DNA from: Pseudomonas peradeniyensis
GTDB lineage: Bacteria; Pseudomonadota; Gammaproteobacteria; Pseudomonadales; Pseudomonadaceae
DNA: 64,000 bases
Assembly (NCBI RefSeq): GCF_014268935.2
Contig: NZ_JABWRJ020000001.1
Location: 1,240,001 to 1,304,000, forward strand
Reading direction: 5' to 3'
Both the position numbers and the translations under genes were made by a program. The notes under the pieces are model-generated. The model was not told where the DNA came from. It saw only the letters and a program-made list of their open reading frames with translations, and ran no database searches. Positions 44,575 to 53,536 of this stretch are shown here, in pieces. The first letter of the stretch is position 1; every line of letters begins with the position of its first letter.

Positions 44575-45447
44575 CTATTGTTGTTTGCCCGCCGGCCACG
44601 AGGTGTAGCCGACGAACTCGTTATGTAGAGCGGCAGTTGCTTCCAAGCGTCTTTCAACATCCGGTCCGAGCTTCTTGCAGACCTCGTTGACCATCAGGTG
44701 CACCCACGACAGCATGGTCGCGGTGGATTCCCAGAACAGGTTGAATTCGGTGGGGATGCGGAACACCTCGTCGGCGTTGGCATCGGCCCATTCACAGAAG
44801 GTGTCGGTGACCAGGGTCACCGGGATGCCCAGCTCGCGGGCCTTGTGGCACAGCTGCAGGGCATGGCGGGAATAGCGGCGCGCCTCGAACACCACCAACG
44901 CGCAGTCCTGGGGGCGCCCCAGCAGCACCTCGGCGAAGTGCCCGGCGCTGCCGTCGACCAGCTGCACGCCGTCGCGCAGGTATTGCAGCAGGTGGCTCAT
45001 GCACATGGCCACGCCGCGTTCGGTCTGAAAACCGGCGACGAACACCCGCGGCTTTTCCGCCAGGCGCCGGGCCACCTGCTGCCAGGCTTCTCCGCGGCTG
45101 TACTCGTGTACGCGCACCAGCGCGGCCATTTCCAGCTCCAGGCTGCCCGAGCGCTGGTCATCCTCGGGTTGCTGGCGGAATTCCTGCAGGCGGTCGCCCA
45201 CCAGCCAGGGGCCGTCGCCCAGGTCGTTCTGCAGGTCCTGCTTGAGCGCCTTGAGGTGCGCGTAGCCCAGCGAGCGGCAGAAGCGGCCGACGCTGGATTC
45301 ACTGACGCCCAGCTTGGCGGCGATGCTGGCCGAGGTCTGGAACGGCAGTTCGTGGAGGTTGGCGAGCATGTAGCTGGCGATCTGGCGGCCAGAGGCGGCA
45401 GCGGTGTGCAGGCTGCTTTCCAGGCGTTGCTTGATCGATTGGCTCAT
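44575..45447 (-). CDS. RpiR-family regulator of the D-lysine cluster
   Basis: A 290-residue RpiR regulator. The helix-turn-helix (FQTSASIAAKLGVSESSVGRF within about residues 35-60) is followed by a SIS domain (VFVAGFQTERGVAMCMS, ALVVFEARRYSRHALQL). The catalytic-type residues of isomerases are absent, as usual for this family. It is divergent from dpkA and heads the transport operon, so it probably controls both directions. Palindromic TGACAG/CTGTCA repeats in the intergenic region are candidate sites. Confidence 0.9.
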   Translation of the reverse strand: MSQSIKQRLESSLHTAAASGRQIASYMLANLHELPFQTSASIAAKLGVSESSVGRFCRSLGYAHLKALKQDLQNDLGDGPWLVGDRLQEFRQQPEDDQRSGSLELEMAALVRVHEYSRGEAWQQVARRLAEKPRVFVAGFQTERGVAMCMSHLLQYLRDGVQLVDGSAGHFAEVLLGRPQDCALVVFEARRYSRHALQLCHKARELGIPVTLVTDTFCEWADANADEVFRIPTEFNLFWESTATMLSWVHLMVNEVCKKLGPDVERRLEATAALHNEFVGYTSWPAGKQQ

Positions 45448-45494
45448 GGTCGGTTCCGGTTGATTTCTGGCGTGGAAGCCAAAATGGCTGTTTT

Positions 45495-45529
45495 CTGTCA
45501 TCAAGTCAATATTTGACAGATAGCTGTCA
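45495..45529. promoter_or_regulatory. CTGTCA/TGACAG operator array between the RpiR gene and dpkA
   Basis: CTGTCA at 45495-45500, TGACAG at 45514-45519 and CTGTCA at 45524-45529 form two overlapping inverted repeats (gaps of 13 and 4 bases). They lie in the divergent promoter region. RpiR binding is inferred from position. Confidence 0.55.
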
Positions 45530-45590
45530 TTGGCGGGAAAGTCTGTGCAGTTGCGCTGTAGCGAATCCAATTCCAAGAAAGGAGCTCCAG

Positions 45591-46616
45591 ATGTCTTCAC
45601 CTTCCACCGGCCCTGTCGTGCGCGTGCCTTTTAACGAACTGCAGGCGTTGCTGCAGGCGATCTTCGAGCGTCATGGCTGCAGCGCGGCGGTGGCCGCCGT
45701 GCTCGCCCACAACTGCGCCAGTGCCCAGCGCGACGGTGCCCACAGCCATGGGGTGTTCCGTATTCCCGGTTATGTCTCGACCCTGGACAGCGGCTGGGTC
45801 GATGGCCGCGCCGAGCCGCAGGTGAGTGATCTTGCGCCGGCCTATGTGCGAGTCGATGCCAAGGGCGGCTTTGCCCAGCCGGCACTTGCGGCAGCCCGCC
45901 CGCTGCTGGTGGAGAAGGCACGCACGGCTGGCATCGCGGTGCTGGCGATCCACAACTCGCACCATTTCGCCGCGCTGTGGCCGGATGTCGAGCCGTTCGC
46001 CGACGAAGGCCTGGTGGCCCTGAGCGTGGTCAACAGCATGACCTGCGTGGTGCCACACGGTGCGCGCAAGCCGCTGTTCGGCACCAACCCCATCGCTTTT
46101 GCCGCGCCTTGCGCGGGGCATGATCCGATTGTCTTCGACATGGCCACCAGCGCCATGGCCCATGGCGACGTGCAGATCGCCGCGCGGGCGGGCGAGCAAC
46201 TGCCGCCGGGCATGGGCGTGGATGCCGAGGGCCGGCCGACCAGCGACCCCAAGGCGATTCTCGAGGGCGGCGCCTTGCTGCCGTTCGGCGAGCACAAGGG
46301 CTCGGCGCTGTCGATGATGGTCGAGCTGCTGGCGGCGGCGCTGACGGGCGGCAATTTCTCCTGGGAGTTCGACTGGTCCGGGCATCCGGGAGCCAAGACC
46401 CCTTGGACCGGGCAGTTGATCATCGTGATCGACCCGAGCAAGGCCGAGGGCGAGCGCTTTGCGCTGCGCAGCCGCGAACTGGTGGGGCAGATGCAGGCCG
46501 CCGGGTTGACGCGGATGCCGGGCGAGCGGCGTTATCGCGAGCGTGAAGTGGCGGGGCGGGAAGGGGTGGCGTTGAGTGAGCGGGAGTGGGGAGAGTTGCG
46601 GGGGTTGGCGGGCTGA
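45591..46616 (+). CDS. dpkA: Delta-1-piperideine-2-carboxylate/delta-1-pyrroline-2-carboxylate reductase
   Basis: A 341-residue LDH2/malate dehydrogenase-type NAD(P)H reductase. Motifs include SAQRDGAHSHGVFRIPGY, the catalytic histidine in IHNSHHFAALWPDVEPFA, and the cofactor region PHGARKPLFGTNPIAFA. It reduces delta-1-piperideine-2-carboxylate, formed from D-lysine, to L-pipecolate. An AAGGAG ribosome site precedes the ATG at 45591. Divergent from the RpiR-transport operon that encodes the oxidase making its substrate. Confidence 0.92.
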   Translation: MSSPSTGPVVRVPFNELQALLQAIFERHGCSAAVAAVLAHNCASAQRDGAHSHGVFRIPGYVSTLDSGWVDGRAEPQVSDLAPAYVRVDAKGGFAQPALAAARPLLVEKARTAGIAVLAIHNSHHFAALWPDVEPFADEGLVALSVVNSMTCVVPHGARKPLFGTNPIAFAAPCAGHDPIVFDMATSAMAHGDVQIAARAGEQLPPGMGVDAEGRPTSDPKAILEGGALLPFGEHKGSALSMMVELLAAALTGGNFSWEFDWSGHPGAKTPWTGQLIIVIDPSKAEGERFALRSRELVGQMQAAGLTRMPGERRYREREVAGREGVALSEREWGELRGLAG

Positions 46617-46620
46617 ATTG

Positions 46621-46644
46621 GCCCCATCTGGATCGGGATGGGGC
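46621..46644 (+). terminator. Terminator-like hairpin after dpkA
   Basis: Stem GCCCCATC/GATGGGGC with an 8-base loop, 4 bases beyond the dpkA stop and facing the convergent small-gene cassette. There is no T run, so it may act in either direction or be weak. Confidence 0.55.
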
Positions 46645-46652
46645 GCAGGTCC

Positions 46653-46901
46653 TCAATCCCGGTCACGATCAAAAAAGTGCGAGCGATCAAACAGCAGGGT
46701 CGTGCCGAGCACGACGAAGAATAGTGCCCATTGCCCACCGTCGAGATTCATGAACTCGCGTTGTCCCAGCTGTGAACAGGTACTGATGCCCGCCACCATG
46801 AAGACGATGTACAGGATTCTGCGAAGCAGTACTGAGCTGCAAAGCCAGTCGAACAGAAGGATTGCGACCGGCAGATAGATCAGCAGGTAAAGCATGGTCA
46901 T
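46653..46901 (-). CDS. Small membrane protein, paralogue A of an unknown pair
   Basis: An 82-residue protein with two or three hydrophobic helices (LYLLIYLPVAILLFDWL, ILYIVFMVAGIST, WALFFVVLGTTLLF) and an acidic/arginine tail. It aligns end to end with its upstream neighbour: shared DW(L/I)C, LRR..Y.VF, GI..C.QLG, DGG.W.L.F and LLF.RS positions, roughly 35-40 percent identity by eye. An AGGAGG ribosome site lies 6 bases before the ATG. I do not recognise the family. Lower GC than the flanking genes suggests acquisition. Confidence 0.72.
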   Translation of the reverse strand: MTMLYLLIYLPVAILLFDWLCSSVLLRRILYIVFMVAGISTCSQLGQREFMNLDGGQWALFFVVLGTTLLFDRSHFFDRDRD

Positions 46902-46912
46902 GAATGCCTCCT

Positions 46913-47158
46913 CTATCGGTTTCGCTCATACCAACTCGAGCGTTCGAACAGCAGAGGAAATCCGGCGAGTGAAAAGTACAGGCCCCATGCCCCTCCATCC
47001 CAGTAAAGAACCTCCTGGGCACCGAGTTGGGTGCAAGCGGTGATGCCGGTGATCTGGAAAACCAGATAGACCCATCTGCGCACCAGAATCGGCTTGCAGA
47101 TCCAGTCGAGGAACCAGCCTGTCAGTGCAGTACACAGAGTCAGGTAGATATAGGACAT
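46913..47158 (-). CDS. Small membrane protein, paralogue B of an unknown pair
   Basis: An 81-residue membrane protein with the same layout as the gene after it: an N-terminal helix ending DWIC, a second helix (WVYLVFQITGITA), the motif CTQLGAQE, a DGGAWGLYF segment and an R-rich end. It lies 11 bases before paralogue A and 15 bases after the 165-residue gene, so the three form one transcript. The two conserved cysteines could pair or bind a ligand. No function can be assigned. Confidence 0.72.
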   Translation of the reverse strand: MSYIYLTLCTALTGWFLDWICKPILVRRWVYLVFQITGITACTQLGAQEVLYWDGGAWGLYFSLAGFPLLFERSSWYERNR

Positions 47159-47173
47159 TGTGTATACCCGTCC

Positions 47174-47671
47174 TCAGAGAATCAGCAGCAGCGCGCTACG
47201 CTGAGGGCCAATTCCCCCGTTGACCTGGGCTTGAAGCGATACCAAAACATCGCCGGCATGGAATGTTGGTATTGCTCCCTTTGCCAGCCTCGAGGCTGCA
47301 AATCCTGCAGCGGAGGCCACTAAGCCAGCGGCCATCGTACCCGCGATTCCGACAACGGTAGTTCCTGCCGCTTTACCCACTGCTGCTCCGACCAGGGTGA
47401 GCACATCGCTCCGTTGATCATTCAGCACGTCCCCCTGCTGGCGTGTGAGTGGGCGTGATACTGCAACTTTCATCTGGCATGGCAGATTGCCTGCGAGCAT
47501 GCGGTCATAGAGTTGGGCCACGGCCTCCACGATTTGGTAATGCCCTTTGTGCACGAAGGGTAAGGCCAACTTGCGCAATTGGCAGTGCTCACCTGGCTGG
47601 ACGGTGAACTCGCTGATATCGAAGGCAATTCCATGATGGGCAATGACCTGGTACGTCCTGTCCGGCTGCAT
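47174..47671 (-). CDS. Hypothetical protein with glycine/alanine-rich hydrophobic core, 165 residues
   Basis: First gene of the cassette. The N-terminal half (about 1-90) is a soluble mixed domain with two cysteines (GEHCQLRKLAL, LPCQMKVAV). The C-terminal half has a glycine- and alanine-rich hydrophobic stretch (about 95-135: VGAAVGKAAGTTVVGIAG, MAAGLVASAAGFAASRL) like a glycine-zipper, then a short tail. The ATG at 47671 is preceded by a GAGAGGG ribosome site; the TTG just upstream is rejected. I do not recognise the family. The core could insert in membranes. Confidence 0.68.
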   Translation of the reverse strand: MQPDRTYQVIAHHGIAFDISEFTVQPGEHCQLRKLALPFVHKGHYQIVEAVAQLYDRMLAGNLPCQMKVAVSRPLTRQQGDVLNDQRSDVLTLVGAAVGKAAGTTVVGIAGTMAAGLVASAAGFAASRLAKGAIPTFHAGDVLVSLQAQVNGGIGPQRSALLLIL

Positions 47672-47909
47672 CAATCCCTCTCTTTTTTATACATGTAATT
47701 CGTGTGAGCGGGACAATGGCAGGCCGATGCAGAGGGTGCCTATTCATCTGTTTCCGTAATTGATGTGGGAAATGTCTTTGCGTCGTAACGCTCGCTCTTG
47801 CACCCCTGCATCGACTCCTTGCACATCGGTGATGTTCCTGACGCCCCACTGCGGGTATCCTCGCTGGAGCCTTCCCTGAACTGTCCTGATTTCCAAGGAG
47901 CTGCACGCT

Positions 47910-49106
47910 GTGTTCAAACATGTCGATGCCTATGCCGGCGACCCGATCCTCTCGTTGATGGAAACCTTCAAGGCCGACCCGCGCGCCGACAAGGTCAACC
48001 TGAGTATCGGCCTGTACTACGACGAAGCCGGCGTGGTGCCGCAGCTGGCGGCGGTGGGCGAGGTGGAGAAGCGCCTGGCCGGCCAGCCCCATGAAGCCTC
48101 GCTGTACCTGCCGATGGAGGGCCTGGCCGCCTACCGCCAGGCGATCCAGGCGCTGCTGTTCGGCGCAGATCACCCGGCTGTGGCCGATGGCCGCGTGGCC
48201 ACCGTGCAGACCGTCGGCGGCTCCGGCGCGCTGAAAGTCGGCGCCGACTTCCTCAAGCGCTACTTCCCGGGCTCCGAGGTGTGGGTGAGCAACCCGACCT
48301 GGGACAACCACCGGGCGATCTTCGAAGGCGCGGGCTTCAAGGTGCACAGCTATCCGTACTTCGACACCGCCAGCCGTGGCGTCGACTTTGCTGGCATGCT
48401 GGCGACCCTGCAGACCCTGCCGGCCAACAGCATCGTCCTGCTGCACCCGTGCTGCCACAACCCCACCGGCGTCGACCTGGAGCAGAACCAGTGGCAGCAG
48501 GTGGTCGAAGTGGTCAAGGCGCGCCAGCTGATTCCGTTCCTCGACATCGCCTACCAGGGCTTCGGTGAAGGCCTGGTGGAAGACGCCTACGCCATCCGCG
48601 AGATGGCCCGTGCCGGCGTGCCGTGCCTGGTCAGCAACTCGTTCTCGAAGATCTTCTCGCTGTACGGCGAGCGGGTAGGGGGCCTGTCGGTGGTCTGCGA
48701 CGATGCCGCCACCGCCTCCAGCGTGCTCGGCCAGCTCAAGGCCACCGTGCGCCGCAACTACTCCAGCCCGCCCGCGTTCGGCGCCCAGCTGGTGGCCGGC
48801 GTACTCGGCGACGCCGCGCTCAATGCCCAGTGGGCGGCGGAAGTGGAGGTGATGCGCAAGCGTATCCTCGACATGCGCCAGGGCCTGGTCGACCTGCTCG
48901 GCGAGCTGCTGCCGGGCCAGGACTTCCAGTTCTTCCTGCGCCAGCGCGGCATGTTCAGCTACACCGGCTTCAGCGTGGAGCAGGTGCGTCGGCTGCGTGA
49001 CGAGTTCGGCGTGTACCTGATCGACAGCGGCCGGGTGTGCATGTCCGGGCTGCGTCCGGCCAACCTGCGCCAGGTGGCCGAGGCGTTTGCCGCCGTTCAG
49101 CGGTAA
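47910..49106 (+). CDS. amaC: Aromatic/D-lysine aminotransferase (AmaC/TyrB-like)
   Basis: A 398-residue fold-type I aminotransferase of the aspartate/aromatic group. [28 protein letters not shown] and the PLP lysine in [17 protein letters not shown] are visible, and the C-terminal arginine lies in [12 protein letters not shown]. It starts at GTG 47910 with AAGGAG 9 bases upstream. By synteny with P. putida it is the D-lysine aminotransferase (amaC) that feeds delta-1-piperideine-2-carboxylate to DpkA. Sequence alone supports aromatic amino acid transaminase equally well. Confidence 0.85.
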   Translation: MFKHVDAYAGDPILSLMETFKADPRADKVNLSIGLYYDEAGVVPQLAAVGEVEKRLAGQPHEASLYLPMEGLAAYRQAIQALLFGADHPAVADGRVATVQTVGGSGALKVGADFLKRYFPGSEVWVSNPTWDNHRAIFEGAGFKVHSYPYFDTASRGVDFAGMLATLQTLPANSIVLLHPCCHNPTGVDLEQNQWQQVVEVVKARQLIPFLDIAYQGFGEGLVEDAYAIREMARAGVPCLVSNSFSKIFSLYGERVGGLSVVCDDAATASSVLGQLKATVRRNYSSPPAFGAQLVAGVLGDAALNAQWAAEVEVMRKRILDMRQGLVDLLGELLPGQDFQFFLRQRGMFSYTGFSVEQVRRLRDEFGVYLIDSGRVCMSGLRPANLRQVAEAFAAVQR

Positions 49107-49112
49107 CCTGCC

Positions 49113-49304
49113 AGGGGCCGCTCTGCGGCCCTTTCGCGGCACCCAGCCCTTCCGGGCTGCGCTGTCGCGCAGGGAATTGGCCCCCTGTGGGAGCGGCCTT
49201 GCGTCGCGAAAGGGGCGCGCAGCGGCCCCAGGTTCCGAGCCACCATCGAAATTGCTGGGGCTGCTGCGCAGCCCTTTCGCGACGCAAGGCCGCTCCCACA
49301 GGGG
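49113..49304. repeat. REP cluster between the aminotransferase and transporter genes
   Basis: A partial REP fragment (49113-49142) is followed by two complementary 34-base arms (49182-49215 and 49271-49304) of the CTGTGGGAGCGGCCTTGCG type. The 373-base gap 49107-49479 contains this cluster and then a repeated AAGTGCAAC motif (about 49336 and 49369) near the likely promoter of the transporter gene; I see no gene in it. Confidence 0.88.
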
Positions 49305-49479
49305 CTAGCTGAAGCACAACCCGCTTGTAAAGACAAGTGCAACCGTCCCTCGGGCGGGGCTTCCCCAAGTGCAACCTTTGCATGCACAATCGCGCCCCTC
49401 TTCCCCGGTTGAGTTGGGCGAATCGTCTATTTCGCCATTCTCAGCCTGTTGCAGTCTTGCGAGTGGAGCGTCACCCGGA

Positions 49480-50760
49480 ATGAATGAGCAGGCCCCAAGC
49501 GTTGAACAACGCTTTGTAGAATCGACCCCCGCCACCCTCGGCAGCTGGTCGCGTCAAGACACCACCTGGATGCTGGGCCTGTTCGGCACGGCCATCGGCG
49601 CCGGAACCCTGTTCCTGCCCATCAACGCCGGCCTTGGCGGTTTCTGGCCGCTGCTGGTCCTGGCCTTGCTGGCCTTCCCCATGACCTACTTCGCCCACCG
49701 CGGGCTGACCCGCTTCGTGCTCTCCGGCAGCAAGGGCGGCGATATCACCGAAGTGGTCGAGGAGCATTTCGGCATCACCGCCGGCGCGCTGATCACCGTC
49801 CTGTACTTCTTCGCCATCTTCCCGATCCTGCTGATCTACAGCGTGGCGCTGACCAACACCGTCAGCAGCTTCATGGAGCACCAGCTGCACATCGCGCCGC
49901 CACCGCGGGCGATCCTGTCCTTCGTGCTGATCCTTGGCCTCTTGGCCATCGTGCGCTGCGGCGAGCAGGCCACGGTCAAGGTCATGAGCCTGCTGGTCTA
50001 CCCGTTCATCGTCGCCCTGGCGCTGCTGGCCCTGTACCTGGTGCCGCACTGGACCGGCGGCATCCTCGACACCGCCACCCAGGTGCCGTCGGGCTCGGCC
50101 TTCCTGCACACCGTGTGGCTGGCGATCCCGGTGATGGTGTTCTCGTTCAACCATTCGCCGATCATCTCGGCCTTCGCTGTCGACCAGAAGCGCCGCTACG
50201 GCGAGCACGCCGATGAGCGCAGCGGCCAGATCCTGCGTCGCGCGCACCTGCTGATGGTGCTGATGGTGCTGTTCTTCGTGTTCAGCTGCGTGCTGACCCT
50301 GAGCAGCGCCCAGCTGGCCGAGGCCAAGGCACAGAACCTGTCGATCCTGTCGTACCTGGCCAACCACTTCGAGCAGCCGGCCATCGCCTTCGCCGCGCCC
50401 CTGATCGCCTTCATCGCCATTGCCAAGTCGTTCCTGGGCCACTACATCGGCGCCAGCGAGGGCCTCAAGGGCATGATCGTCAAGTCCGGCATGCGCCCGG
50501 GTGCCAAGGCCCTGGACCGCATCGTCGCCGCGCTGATGCTGGTGGTGTGCTGGATCGTCGCCACCCTCAACCCGAGCATCCTCGGCATGATCGAATCCCT
50601 CGGCGGGCCGATCATCGCCGTGCTGCTGTTCCTGATGCCGATGTACGCCATCCGTCGCGTGCCATCGATGCGCAAGTACAGCGGCGCGCTGTCCAACCTG
50701 TTCGTGGTGGTCGTCGGCCTGGTGGCCCTGACCTCGGTGGTGTACGGCCTGCTGGCCTGA
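49480..50760 (+). CDS. HAAAP-family amino acid permease (aromatic amino acid/serine type)
   Basis: A 426-residue transporter with eleven hydrophobic segments. The start SWSRQDTTWMLGLFGTAIGAGTLFLPINAG contains the family's conserved GTAIGAG motif, and MVFSFNHSPIISAFA is the central signature. HAAAP proteins (SdaC, TdcC, Mtr, TyrP) import aromatic or hydroxy amino acids with protons. The ATG at 49480 is preferred over earlier in-frame codons. It follows the aminotransferase gene, consistent with amino acid uptake. Confidence 0.9.
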   Translation: MNEQAPSVEQRFVESTPATLGSWSRQDTTWMLGLFGTAIGAGTLFLPINAGLGGFWPLLVLALLAFPMTYFAHRGLTRFVLSGSKGGDITEVVEEHFGITAGALITVLYFFAIFPILLIYSVALTNTVSSFMEHQLHIAPPPRAILSFVLILGLLAIVRCGEQATVKVMSLLVYPFIVALALLALYLVPHWTGGILDTATQVPSGSAFLHTVWLAIPVMVFSFNHSPIISAFAVDQKRRYGEHADERSGQILRRAHLLMVLMVLFFVFSCVLTLSSAQLAEAKAQNLSILSYLANHFEQPAIAFAAPLIAFIAIAKSFLGHYIGASEGLKGMIVKSGMRPGAKALDRIVAALMLVVCWIVATLNPSILGMIESLGGPIIAVLLFLMPMYAIRRVPSMRKYSGALSNLFVVVVGLVALTSVVYGLLA

Positions 50761-50778
50761 ACCCCCGCCACGTAGGAA

Positions 50779-50813
50779 AAACGCCCGGGTCGACGCCAGT
50801 CACCTGGGCGTTT
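50779..50813 (+). terminator. Rho-independent terminator after the permease gene
   Basis: Stem AAACGCCC..GGGCGTTT extended by GG/CC pairs, 18 bases beyond the stop codon, with the T run built into the 3' arm. Confidence 0.75.
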
Positions 50814-50924
50814 GTCTACAGGAATTGCCCGAACGTAGGACAATTTCATTTTTACCCATAGGCACTTGCGTCCCTTCATGGTTAACTCTGAATCCTTTTC
50901 CAACCCCGTATAAGGATTTCCGCC

Positions 50925-51425
50925 ATGGCTCAAGTGACTCTCAAAGGCAACCCGGTTCAGGTCAGCGGTGAACTGCCGAAGCAAGGCGCCGCAGCACCTG
51001 CCTTCTCCCTGGTCGCTGGCGATCTGTCGAACAAGTCGCTGGCCGACTTCGCCGGCAAGCGCAAGGTGCTGAACATCTTCCCGAGCGTCGACACCCCGAC
51101 CTGCGCCACCTCGGTGCGCAAGTTCAACGCCCAGGCCAATGACGTGGCCAACACCGTGGTGCTGTGCATCTCCGCCGACCTGCCGTTCGCCCAGGCACGC
51201 TTCTGCGGCGCCGAAGGCCTGGAGAACGTGAAGAACCTGTCGACCCTGCGTGGCCGCGAGTTCCTGGAAAACTACGGCGTGGCCATCGCCGACGGCCCGC
51301 TGGCCGGCCTGGCCGCCCGCGCCGTGGTGGTGCTGGACGAAAACGACAAGGTGCTGCACAGCGAGCTGGTGGGCGAAATCGCCGACGAGCCGAACTACGA
51401 GGCAGCGCTGGCAGTGCTGAAGTAA
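50925..51425 (+). CDS. tpx: Thiol peroxidase
   Basis: A 166-residue atypical 2-Cys peroxiredoxin. The peroxidatic cysteine is in [11 protein letters not shown] (C60) and the resolving cysteine in ARFCGAEG (C94), exactly as in Tpx. It reduces lipid and organic hydroperoxides in the periplasm or cytoplasm with thioredoxin. It stands alone with its own promoter region. A hairpin (GCGGCGGC/GCCGCCGC, 51451-51473) just after the stop may end transcription. Confidence 0.96.
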   Translation: MAQVTLKGNPVQVSGELPKQGAAAPAFSLVAGDLSNKSLADFAGKRKVLNIFPSVDTPTCATSVRKFNAQANDVANTVVLCISADLPFAQARFCGAEGLENVKNLSTLRGREFLENYGVAIADGPLAGLAARAVVVLDENDKVLHSELVGEIADEPNYEAALAVLK

Positions 51426-51572
51426 TCGCTGGCATAGGCATCTGGGATGCGCGGCGGCAAAAAGAGCCGCCGCGACTATCGGCCAAGTGCTACCTGTCAT
51501 TTTTGCCAGTTGTGCCAAGGTTTGTTCCGGCTCATAAATCGGCTCTCCGACAACAGCTTAAGGAGTCGAGTC

Positions 51573-52040
51573 ATGGCGAAGGATCAGGATCAGTACTTGA
51601 AAGCGTTGAACGAGGAATACATTGCTCTCGGCGCCAAGCTTACCGAAGGCTTCATCACCGTATGTGAGTTGGTCGATGGAACAGAAAGAGACCAGGTGAC
51701 CTTGTCGAATCTTCACGTATCCGATGCCCACTTGATGGCTACAGGTTTCAACGGCCTCAGGGAACTGTGTATCCTCGAGATTCAACTCGGCGGCGACAAA
51801 GAATTCCAGAAAGGTCACAACCCGTTTGAGGTAGGCAAAGATTTCGCCTCCTACATCATTTTTGGCGGAGAGGACCAGTCAAAGGTATACGCTAACGGCG
51901 AGCTGATACTCGATAAATACGAGAAGGAGCAACCCATGGTCGGTACGTACAACCTGTCCTTCAGGCGAAATAGCAAGGAGCATAAGGTAGGCGGAAAGGT
52001 TAATCCGGAGCAGAAGCCTGTGGGGTCAGCACCGCTGTAA
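51573..52040 (+). CDS. Hypothetical protein, 155 residues, lower GC
   Basis: I do not recognise the family. The protein is soluble, has no signal peptide, is rich in alternating beta-strand-like segments (CILEIQLGGDKEFQKGH, ASYIIFGGEDQSKVYANG, GTYNLSFRRNSKE) and ends in a lysine/proline tail. AAGGAGT precedes the ATG at 51573. Codon use is visibly AT-richer than in the tpx and mux genes on either side, suggesting recent acquisition. A clear terminator follows. Function unknown. Confidence 0.68.
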   Translation: MAKDQDQYLKALNEEYIALGAKLTEGFITVCELVDGTERDQVTLSNLHVSDAHLMATGFNGLRELCILEIQLGGDKEFQKGHNPFEVGKDFASYIIFGGEDQSKVYANGELILDKYEKEQPMVGTYNLSFRRNSKEHKVGGKVNPEQKPVGSAPL

Positions 52041-52086
52041 TAGCTTCCAGCGCCCATGGGACGCCTTTCTCCAAGCAACATTTAGC

Positions 52087-52116
52087 AATGGCCCGGAACC
52101 CCTTCCGGGCCATTTT
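52087..52116 (+). terminator. Rho-independent terminator
   Basis: Perfect 12-base stem AATGGCCCGGAA/TTCCGGGCCATT with a CCCC loop followed by TTCATTT, 46 bases after the hypothetical gene and before the efflux operon. Confidence 0.88.
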
Positions 52117-52249
52117 CATTTAAGGTTCATTGCTTTTGTAACGTCAACCCAAGGTAAAGCACAGGTAAAGCCTCTTTGCTAATCCGATGCCAGTGCTTAT
52201 CGTTCACGCTCTCCACGCCGTCTTTCTCTGAACAAGGTTCGTTCGATCC

Positions 52250-53536
52250 ATGCAAGCTTCCAATTCCCGTTCCCCTCGTCGCTGGCTGTTCGGCCTGCTG
52301 ATCCTGCTGCTGGTGGCCCTGCTGGCCTGGTGGCTGTGGCCCGCGGCGACCGTCCACAAGGAAGGCGGCGGGCACCGTCCGGGCAAGGGCCTGGGCATGG
52401 GCGGGCGGCCGGGCTTCGGCGCCTCCACCGAGGCGGTCCCGGTACGCGTCGAACCGGTGCGGGTCGGGGATTTCCCGCTGTACTACAAGGCCCTCGGCAC
52501 CGTGACCGCGACCAACACGGTCAACGTGCGCAGCCGGGTGGCCGGCGAGCTGGTCAAGGTCCACTTCAAGGAAGGCCAGCAGGTCAAGGCCGGCGACCTG
52601 CTCGCCGAGATCGACCCACGTTCCTATCGCATCGCCCTGCAGCAGGCCGAGGGCACCCTGGCGCAGAACCAGGCGCAGCTGAAGAACGCCCAGGTCGACC
52701 TGGCTCGCTATAAAGGCCTGTACGCCGAGGACAGCATCGCCAAGCAGACCCTCGACACCGCCGAAGCCCAGGTCGGTCAGTTCCAGGGGCTGGTCAAGAC
52801 CAACCAGGCCCAGGTCAACGACGCCCGCCTGAACCTCGAATTCACCCAGATCCGCGCACCGATCAGCGGCCGCGTGGGCCTGCGCCAGCTGGACCTGGGC
52901 AACCTGGTGGCGGCCAACGACACCACGGCGCTGGTGGTCATCACCCAGACCCAGCCGATCAGCGTTGCCTTCACCCTGCCCGAAACCCAGCTCGACACCG
53001 TGCTGGCCCGCTACCGCAGCGGCGCCAGCCTGCCGGTCGAGGCCTGGGACCGGGGCGATCAGAAGCTGCAGTCCACCGGCGTGCTGGGCAGCCTCGACAA
53101 CCAGATCGACGTCGCCACCGGCACCCTGAAGTTCAAGGGCACCTTCCAGAACAGCGACCACGCGCTGTTCCCCAACCAGTTCGTCAACGTGCGCCTGCTG
53201 GCCGACACCCTGAAGCAGGTGGTGCTGGCGCCGGCCGCGGCGATCCAGTTCGGCAACGACGGCACCTTCGCCTATGTGGTCAACGCCGAGGACACCATCA
53301 ACGTGCGCAAGCTCAAGGTCGGCGCCAGCGATGGCGAGAATACGGTGATCGTCGAGGGCCTGGCCGCCGGCGAGCGCCTGGTGCTGGAAGGCACCGACCG
53401 CCTGCGCGAAGGCACCAAGGTCGATGTGGTCGAGGACAGCTCCCAGGTCCCCACCACCCCCGGCCAGCACCTGCAGGGGCAGGGCGCCAAGGGCTCGGCC
53501 CAGACCGCTGAGCCAGGCACCAAGGCGGGCGCATGA
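52250..53536 (+). CDS. muxA: RND efflux membrane fusion protein MuxA (MdtA type)
   Basis: A 428-residue periplasmic adaptor. An N-terminal membrane anchor ([19 protein letters not shown]) is followed by the lipoyl/barrel-sandwich ([20 protein letters not shown]), an alpha-helical hairpin (about 105-165) and the beta-barrel and membrane-proximal domains, and a Ser/Gln-rich tail. It links the inner-membrane pumps MuxB and MuxC to the outer-membrane channel. It overlaps muxB by 4 bases. No local regulator gene is seen. Confidence 0.93.
   Translation: MQASNSRSPRRWLFGLLILLLVALLAWWLWPAATVHKEGGGHRPGKGLGMGGRPGFGASTEAVPVRVEPVRVGDFPLYYKALGTVTATNTVNVRSRVAGELVKVHFKEGQQVKAGDLLAEIDPRSYRIALQQAEGTLAQNQAQLKNAQVDLARYKGLYAEDSIAKQTLDTAEAQVGQFQGLVKTNQAQVNDARLNLEFTQIRAPISGRVGLRQLDLGNLVAANDTTALVVITQTQPISVAFTLPETQLDTVLARYRSGASLPVEAWDRGDQKLQSTGVLGSLDNQIDVATGTLKFKGTFQNSDHALFPNQFVNVRLLADTLKQVVLAPAAAIQFGNDGTFAYVVNAEDTINVRKLKVGASDGENTVIVEGLAAGERLVLEGTDRLREGTKVDVVEDSSQVPTTPGQHLQGQGAKGSAQTAEPGTKAGA

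Noticed and set aside
44575..45600. Longer start for the RpiR protein at 45600
   Set aside because: The extra 51 residues cross the divergent promoter and dpkA ribosome site region; the ATG at 45447 matches family N-termini.
51451..51473. Strong tpx terminator
   Set aside because: A hairpin with GCGGCGGC/GCCGCCGC is present but lacks a T run, so it is mentioned only in the tpx entry.
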